From the NCBI RefSeq assembly GCF_041928815.1, contig NZ_JBHFEI010000001.1, forward strand, positions 1 to 64,000: a stretch of DNA of 64,000 nucleotides, written 5' to 3'. The translations under genes were made by a program, and so were the position numbers. This document shows, piece by piece, positions 24,871 through 33,994 of this stretch (positions are counted from its first letter, which is position 1; each line of letters begins with the position of its first letter). The stretch comes from JBHFEI01 sp041928815. Its GTDB lineage: Bacteria; Pseudomonadota; Alphaproteobacteria; Rhizobiales; Rhizobiaceae. Under the pieces are notes generated by a model. That model was not told the DNA's origin. It saw nothing but the letters and a program-made list of their open reading frames with translations, and did no database searches.

Positions 24871-26670
24871 ATGCCCAGAAGACGGCTGATGCCCCTTTTC
24901 GCCTTCCTCAAAGATCCGCGGCTCCTCGTCGGCTTGGCGGCAGGCGCGGCCGCGCTCGTGCTCTTCTACCTCGTGGCGCTGCCGGCCATGCTCGCCCGCA
25001 TCGATCTCCAGGGCGCGCTGGAGCGGACGCTCGCCGACTGGACCGGCGCCGAGGTCGACCTTGCCGGTCCGCCGTCGCTGGCACTCTGGCCGCACCCGAC
25101 GCTGACGCTTTCGGGCGTGACGCTGCGCCCGCCCGGAGAAGCCGAGCCGATCGCCACCATCGGCCGGGTGGAGGCAGAATTCGACCTCGGCAGCGCGTTT
25201 CTCGGCCTGCCCGAATTCGACGCATTTGTCCTGACGGATCCGGTCGTCACCCTCGCGCGGTCCGCCGACGGCCGCCTCAACTGGCCGGGCGGCACGCCGC
25301 TCGCCAGGGCTTTCGCCGATGCCGCCGACGGACGGGCGGACGGGGAGCAGCCACCGATCGGCAAGATTACCGTCGAAAACGGCGCGGTGTCGCTTGAGGG
25401 CTTCGGCGAGGGACCGACACGGATGTCCGCGATCGAGGGCGTGCTGCGCTGGCCGAGACCCGATGCGCGGCTCAGCCTGCGCGCCCGCGCCACGCTCAAC
25501 GGCCAGACCGTCGACCTGAGGCTTGCGAGCGATGCACCGGCGCGGCTTTTTTCCGGCAGCGGCAGTTCGCTCGACATCGACCTGACGGCGCCGCTCATGG
25601 CGCTCGCCTTCGAGGGCACGGCCGGCTTCGGCGCGAACGGCTTTGGCGAGGGGCACCTGCAGTTCTCCTCGCCGTCGCTGCGCAAGCTCGCCGGCTGGCT
25701 GGCGGGAGAGCTGCCGGAGACGCCCGAGAGCGAGGGACGGCCGCTGACCGCCGATGCCACGGTGACGATGACCGGCGGCACCATGCGCCTCGACACGCTG
25801 CAGATGACGCTCGGCACGGCGGTGGCGACCGGCGTGCTCGACCTGCAGGACATCACCGGTGCCATGCCGCGCCTGATCGGCACGCTGGCCTTCGACACGG
25901 TCGACCTGCAGGCGCTGGTGCCGTCCGGGGCGCCGGTGCGGATCCCGCCTGTCCTTGGCCATGTCGGCCTCGACCTGCGCGTGTCCGCGAACCGCCTCGT
26001 CGCCGGCGCGCTGGCGCTGACGGATGTCGCCGCCGGCGTCATGGTCGACGCGCGCGGCACCGTCGTCGACATCGGCGACGCGACGCTCGCCGAGGGGACG
26101 CTCACCGGCCGGCTGCTGCGCCCGCGCGACGGGGCGGAGCCCGGTCGCCTCACCGCCCTGCTGAAGGACGCCGACCTCGCCGAGCTTCCTGGCCTTGCCG
26201 CCCTCGACGGCCCGAGGCTTGCCGGGCGGGGCGACCTTCAGGCCGAGCTGTCGATCGCCACATTGCTCTCCGGCGGCGCGCCGCAGGGCGTGTCGGGACG
26301 GCTGAGGCTTTCCGGACTGAACGGCCGGATCGAGCATGTCGACGTGCCGGCCTTCGTCGACCGCGCCACGGGCGGCGGCTTCTTCCCGCTTTCGGCCGCC
26401 AGCGCCGGTGCCTTCGCCTTCACGACGCTCGACATGGACGCTTCGGTCGACGGCGGGACGATCACGCTCGAGGGTGCCCGGGCGGAGGGAACGGAGGGCG
26501 TGCTCACGCTGTCGGGCGTGCTCAGGCCGGCGAACGGCAGCGTCGCCCTTGCCGGCCGGCTCAATCCCGCCGTCGGTCCGCTTACCGGCGGGTCCGTCCG
26601 CTTCTTCGCCGGCGGCGCCTGGCCGGACCTGACGATCACCCCGCTTTCCGTCCTCTCCGAGGCTCCGTGA
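24871..26670 (+). CDS. AsmA family protein
   Basis: A 599-residue protein with one N-terminal membrane helix (about residues 14-35) followed by the AsmA pattern: NLERTLADWTGAEVDLAG-like start, repeated beta-rich segments, GRLNW, and a C-terminal region ending in GGSVRFFAGGAWPDLTI. AsmA-like proteins are inner-membrane-anchored periplasmic proteins related to lipid-transfer bridges and affect outer-membrane composition. The ATG at 24871 has GGAAGG very close upstream; an ATG at 24889 is an alternative. It stands alone between divergent acetoacetyl-CoA synthetase and a convergent protease gene. The exact cargo is unknown. Confidence 0.85.
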   Translation: MPRRRLMPLFAFLKDPRLLVGLAAGAAALVLFYLVALPAMLARIDLQGALERTLADWTGAEVDLAGPPSLALWPHPTLTLSGVTLRPPGEAEPIATIGRVEAEFDLGSAFLGLPEFDAFVLTDPVVTLARSADGRLNWPGGTPLARAFADAADGRADGEQPPIGKITVENGAVSLEGFGEGPTRMSAIEGVLRWPRPDARLSLRARATLNGQTVDLRLASDAPARLFSGSGSSLDIDLTAPLMALAFEGTAGFGANGFGEGHLQFSSPSLRKLAGWLAGELPETPESEGRPLTADATVTMTGGTMRLDTLQMTLGTAVATGVLDLQDITGAMPRLIGTLAFDTVDLQALVPSGAPVRIPPVLGHVGLDLRVSANRLVAGALALTDVAAGVMVDARGTVVDIGDATLAEGTLTGRLLRPRDGAEPGRLTALLKDADLAELPGLAALDGPRLAGRGDLQAELSIATLLSGGAPQGVSGRLRLSGLNGRIEHVDVPAFVDRATGGGFFPLSAASAGAFAFTTLDMDASVDGGTITLEGARAEGTEGVLTLSGVLRPANGSVALAGRLNPAVGPLTGGSVRFFAGGAWPDLTITPLSVLSEAP

Positions 26671-26689
26671 CGGGTCTTCGCCCGGGCGC

Positions 26690-26757
26690 TTTCCAGCCGA
26701 AGCGGCATCGCTCGGCGTCGGAGAATGCGGCAAAAACAAAAGAAGCGAGCATTTCCC
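26690..26757. repeat. Intergenic palindromic element, copy B
   Basis: A block of about 68 bp that aligns with the element at 71-155: CTTTCCAGCCGAAGCGGC, a diverged complementary arm, GCGGCAAAAACAAA, then GCGAGCATTT. The palindrome is less perfect than in copy A. Confidence 0.45.
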
Positions 26758-26845
26758 GTCGAATCCGGCTCGGATTTGACGTCCGGACACTCCGTTGAAG
26801 CAGGGAGACAGAGCATTCCCGGTGGACCAGTGACCGTCAAAAATG

Positions 26846-26948
26846 CCCGAAAGTCTGTCAGGTTCATTCCGAACCAGACAGCCTCTCGCCTCCTTCGTTG
26901 TCGTTCGTCTTTTCGGGAGAACCGGATTCCGCGTATGCCTGACAGACT
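26846..26948 (-). other. Structured 3' region of the serralysin-like transcript
   Basis: Directly after the protease stop, an 11-base arm (26938-26948) is complementary to 26852-26862. The latter also forms the arm of a local hairpin (26855-26865 with 26871-26881, one mismatch, loop of 5). A CCCGAAA/TTTCGGG pair (26846-26852 with 26911-26917) overlaps it and is followed by five T residues on the minus strand. These pairings are mutually exclusive, so alternative folds or a composite terminator are possible. Confidence 0.35.
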
Positions 26949-28199
26949 CTAAAGCAGGAAATGGTCGGCGGTCAGCGTCGACAGGCCGGCGATGCCGAGC
27001 CTGTGGTCGGCGATGCCGTCGCCGTCCGTCTCTATGAACAGGATGTCGCGGCGCTCGTCATACCAGAGCTGCCCGCCCCTGCCCTTGGTGAAGGCAATCC
27101 CGTCGCTGTCGCTGCCGAGGAAGGTGAAGGCCTGGTTGCCGCCGCGCGTCTCGTCGGCATCGATCTTGCGGAGGTCGATGCGGTCGCCGGCATCGAAATC
27201 GCGGATCCGGTCGAAGCGGGCGAGGCTGCCGAGATCGTCCGCGGCGCGATAGACGAAGGTGTCGGCACCCGGTCCGCCGAAAAGCGTGTCGGCGCCGGCG
27301 CCCCCGGTGATCCTGTCGTCGCCGGCCCCGCCGACGATCCTGTTGGAGAGTTCGTTGCCCGTGAGAGTGTCGTTGAACCTGCCGCCCGTGACATTCTCGA
27401 TCATCGAGAAGTTGCCGAGATAGACCTGCCCGTCCGAGAGCAGCGAAGCGGTCTTGCGGCCGGCGAAATTCCAGCTTCCGTCGTTGAGGTCGATGGTGAC
27501 CGCCTTTTTCGCGGCGGCGGCCGTGATCGTGTCGCGGCCGCCTCCGTCCCAGATCAGCGTGTCGCGGCCGAAGACATAGGTGTCATTGCCAAGCCGCGCG
27601 CGGGCCGGCCCGTAGACGCTCTGTAGCGCGATGACGTCAAAGACGCCGAGCGTCTTCATCTCCGTGTCCCAGGTATAGGACATCACCGTGTTCGACGTCT
27701 TGTCCTGCGCCTCCGGCAGCGTCGCCTTGCCTTCGAACGGATGCTTCAGGCCGAGGGCGTGGCCGACTTCGTGCAGGATGAGCGACCGGTCGCCGGCCTC
27801 CCTGTCAACGTCGAGCCAGACGTCGCCATAGGGCGTGTCCGTATACGGCGTACCCTCGGTCTTGTCGTAATAGAGGTAGTAGGCATAGCCGGAAAAGCGG
27901 GCGAGATCGAACTGGCCGAATTCGATGTTGGCGGCGCCGGTGACCAGCCTGAAGGTGACGCCGATCGACGCGGTGAAGATCGACAGCGCCTTCTCCACCA
28001 GGGCCTTCTCGCTCGCCGAGTAGGTCTCGAAGCTCGTGTTCGGATCGCCGTAGCTGGTCGCCGTTCCCTCAGGCACCGACGTCATGAAGGAATAGGTGAG
28101 CGTGACCCGCTCCCCGTCCGCCGCATTGGCATAGGGCCTGTACCACTGCGTCTCCTGCTGGCCGTTGCGCAGCGCCGCCAGGAAATAGGGAAGTGCCAT
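26949..28199 (-). CDS. Serralysin-like RTX metalloprotease (M10)
   Basis: A 416-residue secreted zinc protease of the serralysin type. It has the metzincin site HEVGHALGLKHP (about residues 144-155) and the Met-turn MSYT. RTX calcium-binding nonapeptides follow (GGAGDDRITGGAGADTLFGGPGADTF) and the M10 C-terminal region (FDAGDRIDL, GNQAF). The end TLTADHFLL resembles a type I secretion signal; there is no Sec signal peptide. The start MALPYF has GAGGAG 10 nt upstream and begins 13 nt after potI, so it is positioned as the fifth gene of the polyamine transporter operon. No type I exporter or inhibitor gene is nearby. It is somewhat shorter than classical serralysins (about 470 residues). Confidence 0.9.
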   Translation of the reverse strand: MALPYFLAALRNGQQETQWYRPYANAADGERVTLTYSFMTSVPEGTATSYGDPNTSFETYSASEKALVEKALSIFTASIGVTFRLVTGAANIEFGQFDLARFSGYAYYLYYDKTEGTPYTDTPYGDVWLDVDREAGDRSLILHEVGHALGLKHPFEGKATLPEAQDKTSNTVMSYTWDTEMKTLGVFDVIALQSVYGPARARLGNDTYVFGRDTLIWDGGGRDTITAAAAKKAVTIDLNDGSWNFAGRKTASLLSDGQVYLGNFSMIENVTGGRFNDTLTGNELSNRIVGGAGDDRITGGAGADTLFGGPGADTFVYRAADDLGSLARFDRIRDFDAGDRIDLRKIDADETRGGNQAFTFLGSDSDGIAFTKGRGGQLWYDERRDILFIETDGDGIADHRLGIAGLSTLTADHFLL

Positions 28200-28212
28200 C
28201 CGTCCTTGCTCC

Positions 28213-29028
28213 TCAGTTGGCAAAGGCCGCCTGCTCGTCCTTCTGCCGCTGGATGTCGCGCCGGCGGCTGATGACGGAGGCGACGACGACGCCGAGCGCG
28301 ACGATGCCGATCAGCAGCGTGCAGGCGGCGTTGATCTCCGGCGTCACGCCGAGCCGGACCTGGCTGTAGATCTTCATCGGCAGCGTCGTGGCGCCCGGGC
28401 CCGAGGTGAAGCTCGCGATGACCAGATCGTCGAGGGAGAGCGTGAAGGCGAGCATCCAGCCCGACAGCACCGCCGGCGCGATCACCGGCAGCGTCACCTG
28501 GAGGAAGGTGTTGACCGGCGTCGCGCCGAGGTCCATCGCCGCCTCCTCGATCGACTGGTCGAAGGAGACGAGCCGCGACTGCACCACCACCGCGACGAAG
28601 CACATGCTGAAGGTGATGTGCGCCAACGTCACGGTCCAGAAACCGCGGTCGAAGCCGAGCGCGACGAAGAGCAGCAGCAGCGACAGGCCGGTGATCACCT
28701 CCGGCATGACAAGCGGCGCATAGACCATGCCGGAGAAGAGCAGGCGTCCGCGGAAGCGGCGATAGCGCACGAGCGACAGCGCGGCGAAGGTGCCGAGCAC
28801 CGTCGCCACCGTTGCCGAGAGCACGCCGACGCGGATCGTCACCCAGGCGGCGTCCATCAGCGCCTGGTTGCGGAAAAGCTCGCCATACCATTTGGTCGAA
28901 AATCCGGCCCAGACGGTGACGAGCCGCGACTCGTTGAAGGAGAAGATGACGAGGAGCACGATCGGCAGGTAGAGGAAGCCAAAGCCGAGGACGATCGAGG
29001 CGATGTTGAAGCGGGACCAGCGTGCCAT
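28213..29028 (-). CDS. potI: Polyamine ABC transporter permease PotI-type
   Basis: A 271-residue inner-membrane permease with about six helices. It has the EAA loop AAMDLGATPVNTFLQVTLPVIAPA, and belongs to the putrescine/spermidine importer family. The start MARWSRF has GGGAGATAGG upstream and lies only 4 nt after the potH stop. It pairs with PotH to form the channel, and PotG supplies ATP hydrolysis. The substrate within the polyamine group (putrescine, spermidine or a related cation) cannot be told from the permease. Confidence 0.92.
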   Translation of the reverse strand: MARWSRFNIASIVLGFGFLYLPIVLLVIFSFNESRLVTVWAGFSTKWYGELFRNQALMDAAWVTIRVGVLSATVATVLGTFAALSLVRYRRFRGRLLFSGMVYAPLVMPEVITGLSLLLLFVALGFDRGFWTVTLAHITFSMCFVAVVVQSRLVSFDQSIEEAAMDLGATPVNTFLQVTLPVIAPAVLSGWMLAFTLSLDDLVIASFTSGPGATTLPMKIYSQVRLGVTPEINAACTLLIGIVALGVVVASVISRRRDIQRQKDEQAAFAN

Positions 29029-29032
29029 CGAC

Positions 29033-29944
29033 CTATCTCCCGCGCTCGTCGGCCTTCGCCTGCGCATTCTGGAAGAACACGATCGGCACGACCAGGATCA
29101 GGAGAAGGATGGTGGCGACGGCGGCGGAGACCGGCCAGTCGCGGTTCGAATTGAACTCGCTCCACAGCGTCTTGCCGATCATCAGCGTCTCCGATCCGCC
29201 GAGCAGGTCCGGAATGACGAACTCGCCGACCGCCGGGATGAAGACCAGCATGCAGCCGGCGACGACGCCCGGCAGCGACAGCGGGAAGGTGATGCGCCAG
29301 AAGGCGGTGACCGGCGTGCAGCCGAGGTCGAGCGCTGCTTCCGTCAGCGTGTGGTCCATCTTTTCCAGCGACGAATAGATCGGCAGCACCATGAAGGGCA
29401 GATAGGAATAGACGATGCCGATATAGATCGCGAGATGGGTGTTGAGGATGATCAGCGGCTCGCTGACGATGCCGGTCGCCAGCAGGAACTGGTTGAGCAG
29501 GCCCTCGGGCTTGAGGATGGCGATCCAGGCATAGACGCGGATGAGGAAGCTCGTCCAGAACGGCAGGATCACCAGCATCAAGAGCGTCGGGCGCAGGCTG
29601 CGCGGCGCCTGCGCCATGCCATAGGCGACCGGATAGGCGATCAGCAGCGTCAGCACGGTCGAGACGGCGGCGATGACGACGCTCGACACATAGGCGTTGA
29701 AATAGAGCGCGTCCTCGGTCAGCCAGACATAATTGGCGAAGGAGAACTGGCGGATGCCGTCGATGAGCCCGGAAATCCCGTCCGAAAGGTTGAAGACCGG
29801 CAAATAGGGCGGCATCGCCACCGCCGTCTCCGACAGCGAGATGCGGAAGACGATGACGAAGGGGATGAGGAAGAAGACGAGCAGCCAGGCATAGGGAATG
29901 ATGATGACGAGGCGGCTGAAGATGGCGGAACCGAGCTTCTGCAT
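29033..29944 (-). CDS. potH: Polyamine ABC transporter permease PotH-type
   Basis: A 303-residue inner-membrane permease partnering PotI. An N-terminal helix (LVIIIPYAWLLVFFLIPFVIVF) precedes a periplasmic loop and the conserved EAA loop AALDLGCTPVTAFWRITFPLSLPG. The ATG at 29944 was chosen, with GAGGG about 11 nt upstream; a TTG at 29953 that overlaps the potG stop as TTGA is an alternative start and would imply coupling. Either way potG and potH are tightly linked. Confidence 0.92.
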   Translation of the reverse strand: MQKLGSAIFSRLVIIIPYAWLLVFFLIPFVIVFRISLSETAVAMPPYLPVFNLSDGISGLIDGIRQFSFANYVWLTEDALYFNAYVSSVVIAAVSTVLTLLIAYPVAYGMAQAPRSLRPTLLMLVILPFWTSFLIRVYAWIAILKPEGLLNQFLLATGIVSEPLIILNTHLAIYIGIVYSYLPFMVLPIYSSLEKMDHTLTEAALDLGCTPVTAFWRITFPLSLPGVVAGCMLVFIPAVGEFVIPDLLGGSETLMIGKTLWSEFNSNRDWPVSAAVATILLLILVVPIVFFQNAQAKADERGR

Positions 29945-29949
29945 CGCCT

Positions 29950-31092
29950 TCAATCCCTCAGGATGACGCCGGCATCGGCGTCGAAGGAGATCCAGACCTC
30001 CTGGTCGTAGCCGAGCGGATCCTCGACCGCGCGCACGGCGTTGAGCGAGGACGCCTTCACCGTCCTGCCGTCGGCGAGGCGGACGTGGAAGACGGTCATG
30101 TCGCCGAGATAGCCGATGTCCCAGATCTCGCCCTTCGCCGCATTGACCGGCGCGCCGGCCGGCGCCTCGCGCGTCACGCGGATCTTTTCCGGCCGGACCG
30201 CGATGACGCCGGGCTGGCCGACGGCCGGCGGGCGGCTCGACGGCACCTCGATCACCATGCCCGCCGGTGTCTTCACGGTCAGGCGGCCGCCGGCGATGTC
30301 GGTGGACTCGCCCTCGAAGATGTTGACGTCGCCGATGAAGTCGGCGACGAAACGGGAATTCGGCGCCTCGTAGATCTCCGCCGGGGTCGCCACCTGCACC
30401 ACCTTGCCATGCGACATGACCGCGATGCGGTCGGCCATGGTCATCGCCTCTTCCTGGTCGTGGGTGACGATGATGAAGGTGAGGCCGAGATCCTGCTGCA
30501 GGTCCATCAGCTCGAACTGGGTCTCCTCGCGCAGCTTCTTGTCGAGCGCGCCGAGCGGTTCGTCGAGGAGCAGCACCTTCGGTCGCTTGGCGAGCGAGCG
30601 GGCGAGCGCGACGCGCTGGCGCTGGCCGCCGGAGAGCTGGTGCGGCCTGCGCGCGGCGAATTTCTCGAGCTTGACCAGCTTCAGCATCTGCGCGACGCGC
30701 TCGGCGATCTCGGGCTTCGGCATGCCGTCCTGTTTCAGGCCGAAGGCGATGTTCGCCTCGACCGACATGTGGGGAAACAGCGCATAGGACTGGAACATCA
30801 TGTTGACCGGCCGGCGATAGGGCGGAATGCCCTTCAGGCTCTGCCCGTCGAGGACGATGTCGCCGGAGGTCGGCTGCTCGAAGCCGGCAAGCATGCGCAG
30901 CAAGGTCGACTTGCCGCAGCCGGACGCGCCGAGCAGGGCGAAGAACTCGCGCGTGTAGATGTCGAGCGAGAGGTTGTCGACGGCGGTGAAATCACCGAAC
31001 CGCTTGGTGACGTTCTTGAAGGCGATGAACGGCTTCGCCTCAGGATCCGTCCAGGGAGAAAAGGAACGGCGGATGCTGCCCAGTGACTTCAT
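29950..31092 (-). CDS. potG: Polyamine ABC transporter ATP-binding protein PotG-type
   Basis: A 380-residue ATPase that powers the PotFGHI importer. It shows Walker A GASGCGKST, Q-loop region MMFQSYALFPH, signature LSGGQRQR, Walker B LLLDEP and the switch His in IVTHD. A TOBE-like C-terminal domain (about residue 290 onward) follows, as in PotA/PotG-type subunits. The N-terminal 20 residues precede the ABC core. GGGGTG lies upstream of the ATG. It follows potF after a 121-bp gap that contains a stable stem-loop. Confidence 0.93.
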   Translation of the reverse strand: MKSLGSIRRSFSPWTDPEAKPFIAFKNVTKRFGDFTAVDNLSLDIYTREFFALLGASGCGKSTLLRMLAGFEQPTSGDIVLDGQSLKGIPPYRRPVNMMFQSYALFPHMSVEANIAFGLKQDGMPKPEIAERVAQMLKLVKLEKFAARRPHQLSGGQRQRVALARSLAKRPKVLLLDEPLGALDKKLREETQFELMDLQQDLGLTFIIVTHDQEEAMTMADRIAVMSHGKVVQVATPAEIYEAPNSRFVADFIGDVNIFEGESTDIAGGRLTVKTPAGMVIEVPSSRPPAVGQPGVIAVRPEKIRVTREAPAGAPVNAAKGEIWDIGYLGDMTVFHVRLADGRTVKASSLNAVRAVEDPLGYDQEVWISFDADAGVILRD

Positions 31093-31169
31093 GGTTCACC
31101 CCGATTGATCATGTGACTGCGCGCCACGGCCGTCCCCCCGAACGGCACGCGCGCGATATCCCAAAGCGG

Positions 31170-31199
31170 CGATGCCCGGACATTGCGGTCCGGGCATCG
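31170..31199 (-). other. Intercistronic stem-loop between potF and potG
   Basis: An 11-bp perfect inverted repeat (31170-31180 with 31189-31199, loop of 8) lies 14 nt after the potF stop. No U-run follows. Such hairpins after the binding-protein gene commonly protect its mRNA and make it more abundant than the membrane components; that role here is inference. Confidence 0.6.
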
Positions 31200-31213
31200 T
31201 CTGGAAGGTCGCC

Positions 31214-32308
31214 TTACTGGCCGGTCACCACCTTTGTCCACATGCGCGTCAGCACGCGCTGCGACCGCGCGTCGAAGGGCGTGGTGGTGAACAATTGCTT
31301 CATCACGTCTTCCGGCGGATAGATCGCCGTGTCCTCGATCACGTCCTTGCTGATGAACTGCTGCGAGGCCTTGTTGCCGTTGGCGTAGTAGACGTAGTCG
31401 CTGGCCTTGGCGATGACCTCCGGCTTCATCAGGTAGTTGAGGAATTCATGGGCTTCCGCGACATGGGGCGCATCCGCCGGGATCGCCATCACGTCGAACC
31501 ACATCTGCGCGCCGCCCGGCGGGATGGAATAGTCGACGGTGACGCCGGCGCCGGCCTCGGAGGCACGGTCGCGCGCCTGGAACACGTCGCCCGAATAGCC
31601 GAGGGCGAGGCAGATGTCGCCATTGGCGAGCGCGTTGATATATTCAGACGAGTGGAACTTGCGAACATACGGCCGGACGGAGGACAGCAATTCTTCCGCC
31701 TTGGCGAGGTCGTCCGCATCGTGGCTGTCGGGATTGAGGCCGAGATAGGCGAGCACGCTCGGCACGACGTCGGTGGCGCTGTCAAGGATGTGGATGCCGC
31801 AATCCTTGAACTTCGCCGCGATCTCGGGCTTGAACAGCACGTCCCAGGTCGGCTTCTCGTCGGTGCCGAGGATCTGCTTCACCTTGTCGACATTGTAGCC
31901 GATGCCGGTCGTGCCCCACATGTAGTCGATGGCGTATTCGTTGCCGGGATCGTAGGTGGCGACGCGGGTCGAGATCTCGTCCCACATGTTGGAAAGGTTC
32001 GGCAGCTTGCTCTTGTCGAGCTTCTGGAAGACGCCGGCTGCGATCTGGCGCTGCAGGAAGGTCGCAGTCGGCACGACGACGTCGTAGCCCGTCCCGCCGG
32101 CCAGAAGCTTGGTCTCCAGGATCTCGTTGGAATCGAAGACGTCGTAGACGACCTTGATGCCGGTCTCCTTGGTGAAATCCTCAAGAATGCTCGAATCGAT
32201 GTAGTCGGACCAGTTGAAGACGTTGACCACCCGCTCCTGCGCGTTCGCGAGCGTTGCCGGCAGCGCGAGAAGCGCCACGGCGATGGCCGGCACGATGTTC
32301 CTGGACAT
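31214..32308 (-). CDS. potF: Polyamine ABC transporter periplasmic binding protein PotF/PotD-type
   Basis: A 364-residue periplasmic solute-binding protein: signal peptide at residues 1-23 (ending ANAQ), then VVNVFNWSDYIDSSILEDF, the standard opening of PotD/PotF mature proteins, and WGTTGIGYN. It binds putrescine or spermidine and delivers it to PotHI. The start MSRNIVP has AAGGGGA upstream. It is the first gene of the operon; the upstream gene on the same strand is the ScfR-type regulator, 215 bp away, so potF likely has its own promoter. Confidence 0.93.
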   Translation of the reverse strand: MSRNIVPAIAVALLALPATLANAQERVVNVFNWSDYIDSSILEDFTKETGIKVVYDVFDSNEILETKLLAGGTGYDVVVPTATFLQRQIAAGVFQKLDKSKLPNLSNMWDEISTRVATYDPGNEYAIDYMWGTTGIGYNVDKVKQILGTDEKPTWDVLFKPEIAAKFKDCGIHILDSATDVVPSVLAYLGLNPDSHDADDLAKAEELLSSVRPYVRKFHSSEYINALANGDICLALGYSGDVFQARDRASEAGAGVTVDYSIPPGGAQMWFDVMAIPADAPHVAEAHEFLNYLMKPEVIAKASDYVYYANGNKASQQFISKDVIEDTAIYPPEDVMKQLFTTTPFDARSQRVLTRMWTKVVTGQ

Positions 32309-32523
32309 ACCATTCCCCTTGTTGCGATGGCCCCCTGGCGCGCGGCGGCGGCATCGCCCGACCGGGCGCGACACGCCGACGATCGATGGCGCCGCCTGCC
32401 CCGGCTCTGTCGGGTCCAGCTTCGTTCCCTTTCGTTGCAGCGCAAGGTTAGGCAGGTTTCCAGCCAACCACAAGCCGTCCCGCCGTTTATAAGGAACACT
32501 TAAAATGGCAGTGCCGCACCCCT

Positions 32524-33933
32524 TCACTGGAAGTCGAAAGAGGAAAGGCCGCGCACCATGTCGTCGAGGCCGAGGGGGCGCATGACCGGCGGCTCGGCAC
32601 GGGCGAGGCAGCCCTGCCGCTCGCAGAGCCGGCAGGCGGTTCCGCCCTCGACGGCCGGCAGGCGCCCGGCGGCATAGACCGTCTCGCCGGCAAGGCCCGC
32701 ATCGGCGCCGAGCATCAGCGCCGTGCGCCGCACCCGCTCGCCGAAGCCCGCGACCGGCCCCTCGACCGTGCGCGCGACGGTGAGGAAGGCGGCGCCGTCC
32801 GGCATCTCCACCCGGTCGACGAGGATCTCGGCCGGATGGGCGAAGGCGGCATAGAGGCCGAGCTTCGGACAGCGCCCGCCGAAGCGGGCTTCCGGAAAGC
32901 CGCCCGCGCCGGCGCGGCGCAGGCTGTTGCCCGCCTGGTCGATCTCCATCAGGAAGAAGGGCACGGCGGCAAGCCCCGGCCGCTGCAGGGTGACGAGACG
33001 GCTCGCCGCCTGCTCGAAGGAGACGCCGAACTGGGCCGCGACCGGATCGAGATCGTAGCGGGCGCGGGCGAGCGCCGTATGGAAGGCGGCATAGGGCATC
33101 ATCAGCGCATGGGCGGCATGGCGGGCAAGCTCGAAGCGGGCGATGCGCAACGCCTCCGCCGTCTTCAGGTCGAGCCCGTCGAGATCGGCGGCGATCGCAT
33201 CGGGAAAGGCGATCAGCGCCGCCTCCATCGCCACCTCGCGGAGCTGGTCGAAGGCCGAGAGGCGCCCGGAGAGGAAGAGGCGCATCGAATGCCGGTCGAA
33301 GCGGCGGCGCAGCGTCGGCATCACATGCACCGGCAGGGTGCGCACCGCGAGCCCCTGGGTGCGGCGCAGCCAGTCGCGCAGCCGCTGGCCGGTCTCCTCC
33401 CCCGGCGGCAGGTCGGCGAGGAACGCCTCCGCCGCCGCGTCGATCGCGGGGAAATAGGCGGAGCGGCCCTCCAGCGCCTCGCGCACCTCGTCGATCGGAA
33501 GGCGGGCCTCGGACAGCGCCGTCGCCTGTCCCTCCTCGCCGATCAGCCGGGCGAGGTCCTTCAGCCGCGCCCCCTGCTCGCGATAGGCCCGGTGCAGCTT
33601 GACGACGCCGCGCACGGCATTGGGGGCGACATCGGAAAGCCCGATCAGCTCCTGATCGCCCGGAAGCTCGCCGGAAAGCAGCGGATCGGCGAAGACGTCG
33701 CGCAAGGGGGCGAGCGTCGCGGAGGCCTCCTCCTGCAACTCGTCGAGGTCGATCCGGTAGACGGAGGAAAGCTTCAGGAGAAGCTGCACCGTCAAGGGCC
33801 GCTGGTTGCGCTCGATGAGGTTCAGATAGGAGGGCGAGATGCCGAGCGCCTCGGCCATCGCCGTCTGGGTCAGTTCCAGCCCCATGCGCATGCGGCGCAG
33901 GCGCGGGCCGGCGAAAATCTTCCGCTCCACCAT
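32524..33933 (-). CDS. ScfR/RamB-type XRE regulator of acetate or short-chain acyl-CoA metabolism
   Basis: A 469-residue regulator with an N-terminal helix-turn-helix (about residues 8-65, LTQTAMAEALGISPSYLNLIERNQRPL). A central IrrE/ImmA-like region follows (FELARHAAHALMMPYA; the exact HExxH zinc motif is not seen). The C-terminal ScfR-type domain includes CRLCERQGC. Members such as RamB and MccR regulate glyoxylate-cycle or methylcitrate genes in response to acyl-CoA. The divergent neighbour is isocitrate lyase, so control of aceA is the natural inference. The ATG has only a weak ribosome site. The 229-bp gap contains three TTTACA-type repeats. Confidence 0.88.
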   Translation of the reverse strand: MVERKIFAGPRLRRMRMGLELTQTAMAEALGISPSYLNLIERNQRPLTVQLLLKLSSVYRIDLDELQEEASATLAPLRDVFADPLLSGELPGDQELIGLSDVAPNAVRGVVKLHRAYREQGARLKDLARLIGEEGQATALSEARLPIDEVREALEGRSAYFPAIDAAAEAFLADLPPGEETGQRLRDWLRRTQGLAVRTLPVHVMPTLRRRFDRHSMRLFLSGRLSAFDQLREVAMEAALIAFPDAIAADLDGLDLKTAEALRIARFELARHAAHALMMPYAAFHTALARARYDLDPVAAQFGVSFEQAASRLVTLQRPGLAAVPFFLMEIDQAGNSLRRAGAGGFPEARFGGRCPKLGLYAAFAHPAEILVDRVEMPDGAAFLTVARTVEGPVAGFGERVRRTALMLGADAGLAGETVYAAGRLPAVEGGTACRLCERQGCLARAEPPVMRPLGLDDMVRGLSSFDFQ

Positions 33934-33943
33934 TTGTCACGAC

Positions 33944-33994
33944 CTTTACAACTTTCGTCGCAGATGACGGCTTTACAATTTTGACATTTTTACA
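33944..33994. promoter_or_regulatory. TTTACA repeats in the regulator-aceA divergent region
   Basis: CTTTACAA occurs at 33944-33951 and again at 33971-33978 (27 bp apart), and TTTTACAC at 33987-33994. They sit next to the regulator start and upstream of aceA, in an AT-rich patch unlike its surroundings. They are candidate binding sites for the ScfR-type regulator; this is a by-eye pattern. Confidence 0.4.
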
